Of a stretch of 35,482 bases of DNA, positions 16,106 to 25,594 are shown in pieces. Position 1 is the stretch's first letter, and the number at the start of each line of letters is the position of its first letter. Origin of the DNA: a virus. Both the position numbers and the translations under genes were made by a program. Under the pieces are notes generated by a model, which saw only the letters and a list, made by a program, of their open reading frames with translations, was not told where the DNA came from and ran no database searches. The DNA lies in IMG/VR virus record IMGVR_UViG_3300047462_000635, positions 1 to 35,482 of that record; one strand, written 5' to 3'.

Positions 16106-16303
16106 TACGATTTTCCTTTAGACGCCACTTTCGTGCTGAAGCCCGGCGGCGTCAATAGACTTGAGTCTGTCCCCCGAATCTCTTAGTCTTTGTCTTAGCG
16201 GTTGATTTTGCGTTCGAAGGTCTTTGCGCCTCGCGCCGCCGCCCAATCCTCGTCTTAAATATCCGCCCGGCCGCACGCCGGGTTTTGCGCGTGGAGAGAC
16301 GCC
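16106..16303. other. Gap between the inserted gene pair and the resumed tail operon
   Basis: No gene is visible in these 198 bases. The stretch 16195-16258 is less GC-rich than its surroundings. It must hold the promoter of the VOC gene on the minus strand, though none is identifiable. A terminator-like hairpin lies near its right end. Confidence 0.3.
16266..16286 (+). terminator. Terminator-like hairpin before the DUF2460 gene
   Basis: CCCGGC (16266-16271), a 5-nt loop and GCCGGG (16277-16282) form a perfect 6-bp stem followed by TTTT. It ends 17 bases before the DUF2460 ATG. It may be the remnant of a gene end brought in with the M20/VOC insertion, or an attenuator on the tail-tip genes. 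The T-run is short, so confidence is modest. Confidence 0.4.
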
Positions 16304-16903
16304 ATGATTATCTTTCCCACGCTGACCGGTATGTCCTTCACCGTGAACAAGGGGCCAAGCTTCAACACCTTGACGAAGCAGGCCGCCTCCGGCCGCCAGG
16401 TGCGGGTCAGCCTGCAATCCGCGCCGATCTGGAAGTTCAAGCTGGCGTTTGAGTATCTGCGCGATCGGGCGGCGGCGACGTCGGATGTGCAGAACCTCTG
16501 GGCCTTCTTCAACACGGTGGGCGGCCAGTTCAAGCCGTTCTACTTTCTCGACCCTTACGAAAACGCAGTGCTGGACCACGGGATCGGGGTCGGGAACGGC
16601 TCGACAACCTCGTTCCAGCTGACCCGCACCGTCGGAGCCGGCACAGATTATCCCTGGATCGAGCCGGTCTATGGCGTCTTTGGCGCGCCCACCGTCTACG
16701 TCAACGGCGTTCCCACCGCGGCGACCCTTGGCGCCTATGGCGTGATCTCGTTTTCCACGCCGCCGGCCGCAGGCGCGGCCATCTCCTGGTCGGGGACCTT
16801 CATGTTCCTCTGCCATTTCACCCAGGACGATGTGCAGCCAAGCCAGATGGTGAAGGGCCTATGGAGCCTGGACGGGCTTGAGTTCGAGAGTCTCCTCCCA
16901 TGA
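16304..16903 (+). CDS. DUF2460 distal tail protein (GTA g12-like)
   Basis: The product is 199 residues; GGAGAG just upstream sets the ATG at 16304. It has the DUF2460 pattern: an N-terminal FPTLTGMSFTVNKGPSFNT, then FKLAFEYLRD, LWAFFNTVGGQFKPFYFLDPYE, and a beta-rich C-terminus ending QMVKGLWSLDGLEFESLL. In Rhodobacter-type GTAs and many siphophages it is the distal tail ring under the tube. It overlaps the next gene by ATGA, so the tail-tip genes are translationally coupled. Confidence 0.88.
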   Translation: MIIFPTLTGMSFTVNKGPSFNTLTKQAASGRQVRVSLQSAPIWKFKLAFEYLRDRAAATSDVQNLWAFFNTVGGQFKPFYFLDPYENAVLDHGIGVGNGSTTSFQLTRTVGAGTDYPWIEPVYGVFGAPTVYVNGVPTAATLGAYGVISFSTPPAAGAAISWSGTFMFLCHFTQDDVQPSQMVKGLWSLDGLEFESLLP

Positions 16904-17829
16904 AGGCCGCCACCACAACCCTGATCAACTTCCTTGAGAACGCCACCACCTATGTGCGGGCCGACCTCTACACCTTCACCCTGAACAGCGGCGCGGTGCT
17001 GCGCTACACATCCGCCAACGCGCCGGTCACCACCACGATCACGGTCAACGGCGTCGCCCGCGGCCCCTACACCTGGAACGTCGGGCCGCCGATCAGCGAC
17101 GAGGGCGTGCAGTCGTCCCGCGGCGTGAACGCGGCGTCGGTCGATATCACCATCAACGGCGGCACGGGCGTCTGGACCGTCAATGGCGAGGACATCCTCG
17201 ACTTCATCGACGGTTTCGGTTTCGACGGCGCTTTGATACGTATCGATCGCGCCTGGGCCCCCGATTGGCCGACGATGTTCGGGAGCGGCCCAACTGGCGC
17301 GCACTGCCGCTTTTCCGGCCTCTTCACCGAAGCCAAGGAACTGGGCGAGACTCAGGCCGTGATCACGGTGCAAGATCCCCGGTCGGTTCTGCAAACCCAG
17401 TACCCGGCCGAGGTCTATTCCACCTCCTGCCTTAACGTGTTCGGCGACGCCAACTGCAGCGTGAACGTCGCCGCGCTCACCCAGAGCGGAACCGTGATCA
17501 ACGCCTCAAGTCAGCTCGCCTTCAACACCAACCTGACGGTGGCGGACAATTACTTCACCCTGGGCGTGGTCACCTTCACCTCTGGCGAGAACGCCGGAGT
17601 CAAACGGTCGGTCAAATACAGCGCGGCAGCCGGCAATGGCGTCATGCTGACCGCGCCCCTCCCGGCTGAACCCGCGATCGGCGACACATTCACAATCTCT
17701 CCGGGCTGCTCGCTGGCGCTGTCGAGCACCAGCCCTCAGGGCTGTCAGCAGTGGCAGCCTTCGACCTGGCAGAACCGGTTCCGTGGTCAGCCGTTTGTGC
17801 CGGCGCCGACTACGGGGCTGCCGACGTGA
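16900..17829 (+). CDS. DUF2163 tail hub protein (GTA g13-like)
   Basis: The product is 309 residues and coupled to DUF2460 by a 4-base overlap. Family marks are LYTFTLNSGAVLRYTSANAPV near the N-terminus, an iron-sulphur-type cysteine pattern near the C-terminus (STSCLNVFGDANCSVN, then SPGCSL and SPQGCQQWQ), and WQNRFRGQPFVPAP at the end. In the Rhodobacter GTA the homologue is a tail hub bearing a 4Fe-4S cluster; here the four candidate cysteines are present. Cluster binding is inferred from the family. Confidence 0.87.
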   Translation: MKAATTTLINFLENATTYVRADLYTFTLNSGAVLRYTSANAPVTTTITVNGVARGPYTWNVGPPISDEGVQSSRGVNAASVDITINGGTGVWTVNGEDILDFIDGFGFDGALIRIDRAWAPDWPTMFGSGPTGAHCRFSGLFTEAKELGETQAVITVQDPRSVLQTQYPAEVYSTSCLNVFGDANCSVNVAALTQSGTVINASSQLAFNTNLTVADNYFTLGVVTFTSGENAGVKRSVKYSAAAGNGVMLTAPLPAEPAIGDTFTISPGCSLALSSTSPQGCQQWQPSTWQNRFRGQPFVPAPTTGLPT

Positions 17830-18287
17830 TCCGCCACGAAGCGGCCGATCGCGCCGCCATCGCCGCCGAAGCCCGCACCTGGCTTGGCACGCCCTATGCC
17901 CATGGCCAACGCCTCAAGGGCGTCGGCGCGGACTGCGCCGGCGTGCCGCTGGAGGTCTACGCCGCGGTGGGCTTGATCCCGCCGACTGATGTCGGGCCCT
18001 ACAGCAACCAGTGGCACCTGCACCGGTCGCGGGAGCGGTATCTGGAGTGGGTGGAGCGGTTCGGCCGTGAGATCGCTAGGCCCCGGGCCGGGCAGGGCGA
18101 TTTCCTGGTCTGGCGGTTTGGGCGCACCTATTCCCATGGCGGCATTCTGGTCGATGACAGGCACGTCGTGCATGCCTATGCGCGCGTCGGACGCGTCATC
18201 CTTGATAATAGCCTGACCCAGGCGGAGCTGAAGAACAGCCCAGTCAAGGCCTTTACGTTCTGGGGGATCACTGATGGGTCCCGATAA
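17826..18287 (+). CDS. NlpC/P60 cell wall peptidase of the tail tip (GTA g14-like)
   Basis: The product is 153 residues if started at the GTG (17826) that overlaps the DUF2163 stop. The catalytic residues of NlpC/P60 are visible: Cys37 in GVGADCAGVPLEVY, His104 in TYSHGGILVDD, and a polar third residue probably His116. WLGTPYAHGQRLKG before the Cys is typical. It would cut peptidoglycan stem peptides during DNA delivery. Its end overlaps the tail-tip gene by 14 bases. Confidence 0.9.
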   Translation: MIRHEAADRAAIAAEARTWLGTPYAHGQRLKGVGADCAGVPLEVYAAVGLIPPTDVGPYSNQWHLHRSRERYLEWVERFGREIARPRAGQGDFLVWRFGRTYSHGGILVDDRHVVHAYARVGRVILDNSLTQAELKNSPVKAFTFWGITDGSR

Positions 18288-21200
18288 CACCACCTCCACC
18301 ACCAAATACGACGGCATCATTGTCCAGTCGTCCCTGCTCGGCATTTCCATCCCCAAGGGGTGGGGCACGAACAAGGTCGGCTGTAATCTCATGGATTATC
18401 TGGACTTCTCGGCGACCCAGACATCGAGCGGGAAGGGCGGGGCCAATCCGCAATACACCTATAAGGCCACCCTGGTGCTCGGCATCGTGCAGGGGCCCAT
18501 CTCAGGCGTCCGCACCATCTATAAGGACCAGGCGATCTTCACCGCGACCCCCTCGGGGTCGAAGGAGGTCAACGGGACCACCATCACCATCTCAAGCAAG
18601 TCGCCGGAGCAGGCGGCCGGCATCACGGAGATTTTCACCGGCGAGATCGGCCAAGCGCCCTGGACCTATCTGACGACGGACTCGCCCACGCACGCGATCG
18701 GCTATTCCGGCATCTGTTACGCCGCGGCCTATCACTATCCGCTGGATACGTCTGCGACGCCGCCGAACCATAATTTCGAGGTGCAGTTCAATGTGCGCGC
18801 CACGATTGGCGGCGTGGTGCAGGATGACGCCAATCCGGCCGACATCATCGAAGACCTGCTGCCCGACGTCCCGCGCTGGCCGGCGAACGCGATTGGCGAT
18901 CTCTCCACCTATTCCACCTACTGCCTCGCCCAGGGCCTGCTCTTAAGCCCCCTCGCCGATAACGGCCGGCAAGCGTCCGATCTCCTGACCGAGATCATGA
19001 CCTGCACCAACTCGGACTTGGTGTGGTCTGATGGCCAGCTTCATGCTGTCCCCTACGGCGACACGACGATCACCAATAACGGCGTCACCTATACGCCCGA
19101 CCTCACGCCGATCTATTCCCTGACCTGGGACGACATCATCCCGAGCAGCAAGGGCGAAGACCCGATCCAGTGGGATCAGACGCGGACGCTGGAGGCGTAC
19201 AACTACGTCCAGGTCAACTTCCTTGATCGGACGCTGCAATACGCCACGAACACGGCCACGGCCGTGGATCAGGCCAACATCAACGAGTTCGGCCCGCGCC
19301 GCGCCAGTCCTCAGGAGTTTGACAGCGTCTGCCTGATGGCGACCGCCTCCACCATCGCCCAGCTGATGGTGCAGCGCTCCGCCAACCTGCGCCGCACGGC
19401 CCAGTTCACTGTCAGCGAGCTGTTCGGCCTGCTCGACCCTATGGATCTGATCACCGTCCCGCTTCGTGACGGCGGCGAGCGCTTGGTGCGGATCGTCGAG
19501 GCCAACGAGCAACAGGACGGCTCGATCCAGCTCCAGGTCGAGGAGATGCTGGTCGGCGCGGCCCATGCGGCCGAATACACCCGCCAGGATGCGCTGGGGA
19601 TCGCGTCCAACTTCAACATCGATCCGGGCGATACCTATGCCCCGGCCATCATCAACCCGCCGGTCAGCCTTACCAGCGGGGCCAATGAAGTTTGGATCGC
19701 CGCGGCGGGCGGCCCGGACTGGGGCGGCTGTGTGGTCTGGGCGTCGTTCGACGGCGACACCTACGAGACGCAAGGCAAGATCACCCAGCCCGGCCGCTAC
19801 GGCGTCACGACCACGGACTTCGCCGCCAGCACGGGCGCGTCAAACGCGGTCACCTATGCAGCGGCTGATGTCGTCTACCAATCCGGCGACGTCACCTATG
19901 GCACCTCGACCCTCGCCACGATTGGGACGGTGGACACCACCCAATCCTTGGGCGTCAGCCTGGTGGAGAGCGGCGGGACGCTGACCGCGGGAACCCAGGC
20001 CGACGCCGATGGCGAGGCGACGCTCTGCGCGGTCGGAACTGAGATCATCGCCTATAGCTCAGCGGTTCTCACCGCCGCCAACACCTACACCCTTGGAACC
20101 TACATACGGCGGGGCCTGGAGGGGACCACCGTCGCCGATCAGCCCTCTGGCTCGCTGTTCATGCGGCTGGATAACTCCGTCGCGGCTGTGCCCTACACCC
20201 AGGGCCAGATCGGCAAGACGGTCTATATCAAGCTCCAGTCCTTCAATCTCTATGGTGGGGCCTATCAGGATCTCGATCTGTGTACGGCCTATGAGTTCAC
20301 CGCCGAACTCAATGGCGCTCAGGTCGGCGACATCACCTGGACCGCGATCAGCGGCATCCCGTCGCTCCTCACCTCTTACGTCGATAGCAACGGCACGGCG
20401 GTCAACACCGCCAATGTCGGCACGGCGACGGCGGCCACGATCGAGGCCATTCCCGCCCAGGTGCAGGCCGCTGTCACCGATATCGAGACCAACGCCACCA
20501 ATATCGCCACCGCCATCCTGCAAGGGACTGCGCTCCAGGCCTACACCAACGCCGTCACCTCCCTGAACGGCCAGCCGATCGGCGTGGTGCTGCAAACTGG
20601 CCAGGCGAGCCAAGCCACCGCCAACGCCAGCTATGAGTCCAACTTCACGCTTCTGGGCGCCAAGAACGCGGCGGGCACGGCCTGGGTGTTCGACGGCTCG
20701 ACCACCTATGTGGACGGGACCACCACGCTCGCCGACCACCTGACCTATGTGGAGTCGGTCCTTGGCGACGGCTCCATCTCCATCGCCTCGATCCAGGAGC
20801 AGACGACGGCGCTGGGCGGCAAGATCACCCTGTCGGTCAACGCCAATCACCAGATCGAAGGCCTTGAACTCGGGGTGGACGGGAGCACCTCCTACTTCAC
20901 CATCGTGTCCTCGACCTTTCAGTTGGTCGATGTCTCATCGGGCCAGACCCTTATCCCACTCAGCTACGCCGACGGCAGTTGGGTGTTCAATTCCAACGTC
21001 ACGATCAACGGCAGCCTGATCGTCTCGGGCAGCGTGGGAACCAGCCAGATCGCCTCGGGCTCGATCACCAACACCACCTATAGCGAAAACACCTCCGCCA
21101 CGGCCCTGGGCGCGGTGAACGGTACGCCGGTTCAGATCGGGTCTCTGACCCTGACCGACTTCTCCGGCACGCCGGTTACGGTCGATGTGATGTGCACCTT

Positions 21201-21477
21201 CGTCAACGCCGACAGCAACCACGACCAGAACCTGTCGATCGTGCTCTATCGCGATGGGACCCAGGTGGGAGAGCCCTTCTACTGCTTCGCCCGCCAGAAC
21301 TCCGCGGGCTTCAGCGGCGGCGCGCCGATCAGCCAACCCGCGTCGTTCTTTGATGCCGGCGCTTCGGCCGGCGCCCACACCTGGTCGGTGACCGCCCAAG
21401 TCACGGGCGGTACGTCGAACCAGACCAGCGCCACGCTCTGCCGGATCATCCTGCAAGACCTGAAGACGGAGGCCTGA
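18274..21477 (+). CDS. Tail tip / host specificity protein (lambda J or GTA g15 counterpart)
   Basis: The product is 1067 residues. The N-terminal ~450 residues contain hub-like sequence (QYTYKATLVLGIVQGPISGVR; LLTEIMTCTNSDLVWSDGQLHAVPYGD; FTVSELFGLLDPMDLITVPL). The middle is beta-rich, and the C-terminal part (SFTLLGAKNAAGTAW; DGSTSYFTIVSSTFQLVD; VFNSNVTINGSLIVSGSVGTSQI) resembles the region after DUF1983 in J proteins. I see no GTA-type TIM-barrel domain, so it is closer to a phage J protein than to GTA g15. It forms the central spike for receptor contact. Confidence 0.85.
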   Translation: MGPDNTTSTTKYDGIIVQSSLLGISIPKGWGTNKVGCNLMDYLDFSATQTSSGKGGANPQYTYKATLVLGIVQGPISGVRTIYKDQAIFTATPSGSKEVNGTTITISSKSPEQAAGITEIFTGEIGQAPWTYLTTDSPTHAIGYSGICYAAAYHYPLDTSATPPNHNFEVQFNVRATIGGVVQDDANPADIIEDLLPDVPRWPANAIGDLSTYSTYCLAQGLLLSPLADNGRQASDLLTEIMTCTNSDLVWSDGQLHAVPYGDTTITNNGVTYTPDLTPIYSLTWDDIIPSSKGEDPIQWDQTRTLEAYNYVQVNFLDRTLQYATNTATAVDQANINEFGPRRASPQEFDSVCLMATASTIAQLMVQRSANLRRTAQFTVSELFGLLDPMDLITVPLRDGGERLVRIVEANEQQDGSIQLQVEEMLVGAAHAAEYTRQDALGIASNFNIDPGDTYAPAIINPPVSLTSGANEVWIAAAGGPDWGGCVVWASFDGDTYETQGKITQPGRYGVTTTDFAASTGASNAVTYAAADVVYQSGDVTYGTSTLATIGTVDTTQSLGVSLVESGGTLTAGTQADADGEATLCAVGTEIIAYSSAVLTAANTYTLGTYIRRGLEGTTVADQPSGSLFMRLDNSVAAVPYTQGQIGKTVYIKLQSFNLYGGAYQDLDLCTAYEFTAELNGAQVGDITWTAISGIPSLLTSYVDSNGTAVNTANVGTATAATIEAIPAQVQAAVTDIETNATNIATAILQGTALQAYTNAVTSLNGQPIGVVLQTGQASQATANASYESNFTLLGAKNAAGTAWVFDGSTTYVDGTTTLADHLTYVESVLGDGSISIASIQEQTTALGGKITLSVNANHQIEGLELGVDGSTSYFTIVSSTFQLVDVSSGQTLIPLSYADGSWVFNSNVTINGSLIVSGSVGTSQIASGSITNTTYSENTSATALGAVNGTPVQIGSLTLTDFSGTPVTVDVMCTFVNADSNHDQNLSIVLYRDGTQVGEPFYCFARQNSAGFSGGAPISQPASFFDAGASAGAHTWSVTAQVTGGTSNQTSATLCRIILQDLKTEA

Positions 21478-21755
21478 TGAGCCCTCAAATAGCGCAAAGC
21501 GCGGTAGGGCAGGGAACGATATCCCGACGACTGCACGCTGCTATTTTCACGAGCACGGACCCGGCCGCGCGTACTACGCTGCTGGTCGCCGGGACGCTGG
21601 CCGATGTTCAGGCTAACACGCCGGCTGGCGGCTGCTGGCGGCAGGTCCCGGCGGGGGTGCATCGCGCGGCCGATGTGCCGGCGCTGGGGACGTTGCCGAC
21701 GCCCGTGATTGTGGCGGCGGTCGCTGCGCCGTCCAAATCGGAAGCTGCCACATGA
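21477..21755 (+). CDS. Small tail-region protein of unknown function
   Basis: The product is 92 residues, coupled to the tail-tip gene by the shared TGATG. It has no signal or membrane segment and contains LLVAGTLADVQANTPAGGCWRQVPAGV. Its place suggests a tail fibre adaptor or accessory protein, but I recognise no family. Confidence 0.6.
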   Translation: MSPQIAQSAVGQGTISRRLHAAIFTSTDPAARTTLLVAGTLADVQANTPAGGCWRQVPAGVHRAADVPALGTLPTPVIVAAVAAPSKSEAAT

Positions 21756-22042
21756 CGGAGATCAAGCTCTATGCCAAGCGCGGCGACTGCTATTTCCCGC
21801 TCGTGACGCTGGACCTTGCGAAGCTTCGGGACAAGGGCTTCGACGATCAATTCATGCTCGAATACTTCGGGCAGATAAGCAAATTATATGTCGCGCCGCC
21901 GGGAACGACAGACTCGACGCCGCACGTGGAAATTCCCTTACAGCCCTTGAATGAGACGACCGGCGGAAAGCCAGACCTGACGATACGCACAGAGGTCGAA
22001 AAAGTTACGGTCTTCTTCGCAACCGGGCACTCAAAAGTCTGA
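21752..22042 (+). CDS. Small tail-region protein of unknown function
   Basis: The product is 96 residues and overlaps the previous stop by ATGA. It begins TEIKLYAKRGDCYFPLVTLDLAKLRDKGF and ends KVTVFFATGHSKV; it looks like a small compact domain. It has no known family by eye. Codon use is less GC-biased than its neighbours in the second half, hinting at separate origin. Confidence 0.58.
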   Translation: MTEIKLYAKRGDCYFPLVTLDLAKLRDKGFDDQFMLEYFGQISKLYVAPPGTTDSTPHVEIPLQPLNETTGGKPDLTIRTEVEKVTVFFATGHSKV

Positions 22043-22079
22043 TCTATCATTTAGCTCGCTTCTCCTCTTATTCCGTTTT

Positions 22080-22244
22080 CCCCGGACTTGTTCCGGGGAC
22101 CCATGGCGCGACACCCGAAGCCGGCCACATGGCTCTCAAGCCTCGCGCCCTACACCCAGACGCATGCGCGCGGCGCGCGCAACATCCGATAGCTATTCGA
22201 TAGCTCAAACGTCGCGCCATGGACCCCCGGAACAAATCCGGGGG
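22080..22244. repeat. REP-doublet-like inverted repeat element 3
   Basis: The 22043-22301 gap holds a 165-bp element. The left palindrome is CCCCGGA (22080-22086), 5-nt loop, TCCGGGG (22092-22098). The right one is CCCCCGGA (22224-22231), 5-nt loop, TCCGGGGG (22237-22244). Next to each, on the inner side, the inverted copies CATGGCGCGAC (22102-22112) and GTCGCGCCATG (22211-22221) extend the arms to about 33 bp. GATAGCT occurs twice just before the right arm. No gene is seen here. Confidence 0.72.
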
Positions 22245-22301
22245 CAGCGGTGAGAGAGGGGCAGGCGCCCCGCTTATGACCTTTGCGCGGGGAAAAACTG
22301 C

Positions 22302-25283
22302 ATGACCATCGCCACCCCCGCCAGCCCTAACCTGCTCGACGATGGCGCATCCGCCTTCGCGCCCACGGGCGGCGGTGTGCAAACCGGCTATGGCGAGGTG
22401 GCCGGTTCGGCTGCCAAATACGACACCGGCTCGCCTGCCGCCGCCTGGAATGGCGTGGCCGTGCTGAACGTCACCGCGATCTCGACCGCGGGCGGGACTG
22501 AGGCCTATATCCTGGCGCTCGACCTCTCCAACGATCCGGCCTTTGGGACCTACGTCACCCCGGCCTCCGCAAACCCCCTGACGGTCGGCCAGGTCGTGCT
22601 GCCCGTCTTCAACGTCTACAACCAGGTCGCTTATCGCTACATCCGCCTGCGTAAAATCTTGAGCGGGACGGCCCCGTCGATCACCGTCCAGGCTTTCGTG
22701 CTGCCGCTTTCGGCGCTGGCGAGCCTGACCCAGGGCGAGCTGACGCAGCTTTTGGCGGTCTATGCGGGCGACTGGCAGGCGGCGGTCTCCAATTTCCAGG
22801 CCTGGATGAGCGGATCGGCCACCGGCGGCCCCAACGCCAATGGCCAGTATCCCTTGTCGGATGGCGCGGGCGGGACGGTGTTGGCGGATTGTCCGGCCGC
22901 CTTGGCGGTGATGGCGACGTCCCTCGTCAGCGTTGGGCTCTTTACGGCGCTGGGCGCGACCACCGTGCCCGCCAACGTCAACCTGATCTCCACCAGCGGG
23001 TATAACGCCACAGGCGTCGGCGCGGCCACCTATGTCGCCACCACCGCGACCGGTTTAACGGCGAGCCTTACAACCGCCCAGACCGCCAACGGCCGCTGGT
23101 TCACGCTCTGCGAAGACGAGATTAGCCCGGAGATGTTTGGCGCGATTGGCGACGGCGGCTCCCACCCCGCCAGCGGCCTTTACGCCTCCCTGGCGGCGCT
23201 CCAGGCCCTCTACCCCTTCGCTGTGAGCTTAACCCAGGAGATGGATTGGCTGGCTTGGCAGGCGGCCCTGAACCACGGCGGCTTCATCGTTGCGCCCACC
23301 CGCACCTACAAGATGTGCAACAGCAACCCGGCCTCAATGACGCCCCTGACCGTGGTGGCGGGGCGATCCTGGGCGCGCTGCGCCTCCGCCACCTTCGACT
23401 GGTCGGCCATGGTTGCTCAGGCGGCCACCACCCACGAGGTCGCCAACTATAACTTCGCTAGCGCCGCGGGCTGGACCAACGCCACCCAGTACGCCGCGGA
23501 CAAGATCATCAACGCCACCTTCACCGGCGGGGCGGCCACCTGCACTGATATAGGTAGCCCGACGCAGTCGACCTTCTACCAGTTTGGCTACCAGGTGACG
23601 CTCGCGCCTGGCCAGTATGTGGCGAGCATGACCAGCACATCCACGCTTGGATCATCCTACACCAACGGCAACACCCAGCCGGCCTTTGGCAATATCAACC
23701 TGTTTTCGGCCGCGCCTGGCACCGGGGAACTCTATGGCGGGGCGAACCTCAATAACCTCTATGAGCTGCCCTCCGGCGCGTCCGTCACCCAGACCATCTC
23801 GTTTGATTTTGAGCTGACGCAAACCATCACGGCCTGGCTCACCTTCACCGGCTATGGTTACCTGAACATCTCGATCACGAACTTCGACATCCAGCCCTAT
23901 TTCGCCAACGCCGCCATCGTCGCCACACGCGATGGGGCGGTGGAGCACTATCCGATCGTCCAGCCCCTGGTGGGAATGCAGATGATCGGCCCAGGTTCGT
24001 CGAGCGGTGTGACGGGCATCCTCTACAAGTCGTTCTCCAACTTGGACGGCAATCTGGTCAGCTTCGACAAGACCACGGTCTCAAGTTTTGGAATAGGGCT
24101 TCGGCTGGAGGATGGGGCCTATCTGACCGAGTTCTTCGACTTCAACACCATCGGCTGTGGCACGGGCGTCTACTACGTGGGCGGCCAAAACTCATTCGAG
24201 AACTTTCGCTTCTACGGCGGCGGTTTCACCAATGGCGGGATCGGCATCGCCAACCCGGCGGGGGGCGAGTTTACCCTCTATAGCTCGGCGATCGACTACA
24301 ATACCCAGGCCATCGTGCAGAACAGCGGCCGGATCGAGCTGCACGGCGTCCATGCCGAGATGAACATGCCGGTCGCGGCCGGCTCTCCTCTCTTCCAGTG
24401 CATCAACGGCGGCCGGATTAGCTGGTTCGGCGGCATGTTTCTCGGGGCCGGCACGGTGGGCCAAGCGCCCTCGCCACCGTTCGATATGGTCAGCGCCTAC
24501 TCGACCATGGCCTTCTTTGGCACCGAGCTCTACAACCTTTACTCCGCCAACTTTGGTCCTGCATGCAGCGGCGCGGGCGTGATTCACACCTATGGTGTTC
24601 GCTGGGCCGGCAATCCGAACATCGGACAGATCAGCACGGCGATCGCCATGGATCTCTTGGGCGGGGCTGGCAGCTTTGAGCCAGGCGGAAACCCCGCCGC
24701 GGGCGCCGATCAGACGGGCATCAACCTGATTGGCGGCATCTGGCCCCAGAGCGGGACCGTGACCGGCCCCTGGACCAATACCGACATGCCGGCCACGATC
24801 AGCACGGCCTACGCCCATTCGGGTACGCGGTCCCTGTCCTTCGCCAAGAGCCGCGGCAACAGCATCAATGACGAGTTCATGATCCTGTTCCCGGTGAAGG
24901 AGGGACAGTTCGTGCTCCCGAGCTTCTGGTATCTGGCACCCGAAGCCGTACCAACGGACCTGATCGGATCAGCCACGGGCGACCTCTATGTGCGGATGTA
25001 TTGGGTGCAGGTGATCGGGTCCGACGCCTATAGCCGCCCCATCCTGAACAGCGTCGCCGTTGAGATGCGCGGCGAGCACGACATCGCCCTGAACCTGGCC
25101 GGCTCGACCGTCTGGGCTCAGTGGTCCTACCCCACGCCCTACAACACCGACTCCACCAACGCCGCGGCCAGCGTATCCCCCGGCGCACCCGTCTGGGCGA
25201 CCCACTTCATGCTGCTGTTCGACACACAATCTTTGCCGGCGATGACGTTTTATCTCGACGACATCGTGGCGAATGCGTTTTGA
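22302..25283 (+). CDS. Tail spike or fibre with beta-helix-like domain
   Basis: The product is 993 residues. An N-terminal virion-binding part (to ~residue 155) is followed by SPEMFGAIGDGGSHPASGLYASLAAL, the PEMFGAxGDG signature that opens many phage pectate-lyase/rhamnogalacturonase-type beta-helix spikes. The body is rich in short Gly/Asn/Ser strands (FRFYGGGFTNGGIGIAN; HGVHAEMN) as in right-handed beta-helices, and a jelly-roll-like C-terminus follows. It probably binds and may degrade a surface polysaccharide. Catalytic residues cannot be identified by eye. Confidence 0.8.
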   Translation: MTIATPASPNLLDDGASAFAPTGGGVQTGYGEVAGSAAKYDTGSPAAAWNGVAVLNVTAISTAGGTEAYILALDLSNDPAFGTYVTPASANPLTVGQVVLPVFNVYNQVAYRYIRLRKILSGTAPSITVQAFVLPLSALASLTQGELTQLLAVYAGDWQAAVSNFQAWMSGSATGGPNANGQYPLSDGAGGTVLADCPAALAVMATSLVSVGLFTALGATTVPANVNLISTSGYNATGVGAATYVATTATGLTASLTTAQTANGRWFTLCEDEISPEMFGAIGDGGSHPASGLYASLAALQALYPFAVSLTQEMDWLAWQAALNHGGFIVAPTRTYKMCNSNPASMTPLTVVAGRSWARCASATFDWSAMVAQAATTHEVANYNFASAAGWTNATQYAADKIINATFTGGAATCTDIGSPTQSTFYQFGYQVTLAPGQYVASMTSTSTLGSSYTNGNTQPAFGNINLFSAAPGTGELYGGANLNNLYELPSGASVTQTISFDFELTQTITAWLTFTGYGYLNISITNFDIQPYFANAAIVATRDGAVEHYPIVQPLVGMQMIGPGSSSGVTGILYKSFSNLDGNLVSFDKTTVSSFGIGLRLEDGAYLTEFFDFNTIGCGTGVYYVGGQNSFENFRFYGGGFTNGGIGIANPAGGEFTLYSSAIDYNTQAIVQNSGRIELHGVHAEMNMPVAAGSPLFQCINGGRISWFGGMFLGAGTVGQAPSPPFDMVSAYSTMAFFGTELYNLYSANFGPACSGAGVIHTYGVRWAGNPNIGQISTAIAMDLLGGAGSFEPGGNPAAGADQTGINLIGGIWPQSGTVTGPWTNTDMPATISTAYAHSGTRSLSFAKSRGNSINDEFMILFPVKEGQFVLPSFWYLAPEAVPTDLIGSATGDLYVRMYWVQVIGSDAYSRPILNSVAVEMRGEHDIALNLAGSTVWAQWSYPTPYNTDSTNAAASVSPGAPVWATHFMLLFDTQSLPAMTFYLDDIVANAF

Positions 25284-25291
25284 GCGGGAAG

Positions 25292-25594
25292 CTAGCTCCC
25301 GCGCTCCATCGCCGCGCGAAGGGTCGCGTTGATCCGCGTTTGCCAGCCCGGCCCGGCCGCCTTGAAGTAGTCGAGGATGTCGGCGTCCAGGCGAATACCG
25401 GTCAGAGTCTTCGGTCGCAGCGAGCGTGGCCGTCCGCCTTTCGGTTTGGGGGCCGCAACTCCGTTGATCCTGTAAGTGGCGCGCTCAAAAAACTCATCCG
25501 TCAATTCGGGCGCGTCGATATATTCTTCAGGACTTATGACGTGGGCGTCGCTCTTAGCTAAGTCGCTCGCGATACCGATCTTGCTCTCGCTCAT
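25292..25594 (-). CDS. brnA: BrnA-family antitoxin
   Basis: The product is 100 residues. It has the BrnA C-terminal ribbon-helix-helix pattern GIRLDADILDYFKAAGPGWQTRINATLRAAM and the acidic N-terminal part (EEYIDAPELTDEFFERA) that binds the toxin. The start lies inside the 3' end of brnT, so the two are co-translated. BrnA neutralises BrnT and represses its own promoter together with it. The gene converges with the tail spike gene, eight bases away. Confidence 0.9.
   Translation of the reverse strand: MSESKIGIASDLAKSDAHVISPEEYIDAPELTDEFFERATYRINGVAAPKPKGGRPRSLRPKTLTGIRLDADILDYFKAAGPGWQTRINATLRAAMERGS

Noticed and set aside
16266-16286. Hairpin before DUF2460 as a strong intrinsic terminator
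   Set aside because: The stem is only 6 bp and the T-run is four; it is listed with low confidence only.
18943-19773. 276-residue minus-strand frame opposite the tail-tip gene
   Set aside because: It is antisense to well-supported tail-tip coding sequence and has the same shadow composition.
18274-21477. Identity with GTA g15 including its TIM-barrel domain
   Set aside because: No TIM-barrel-like N-terminal sequence is recognisable, and the C-terminal part resembles phage J proteins.
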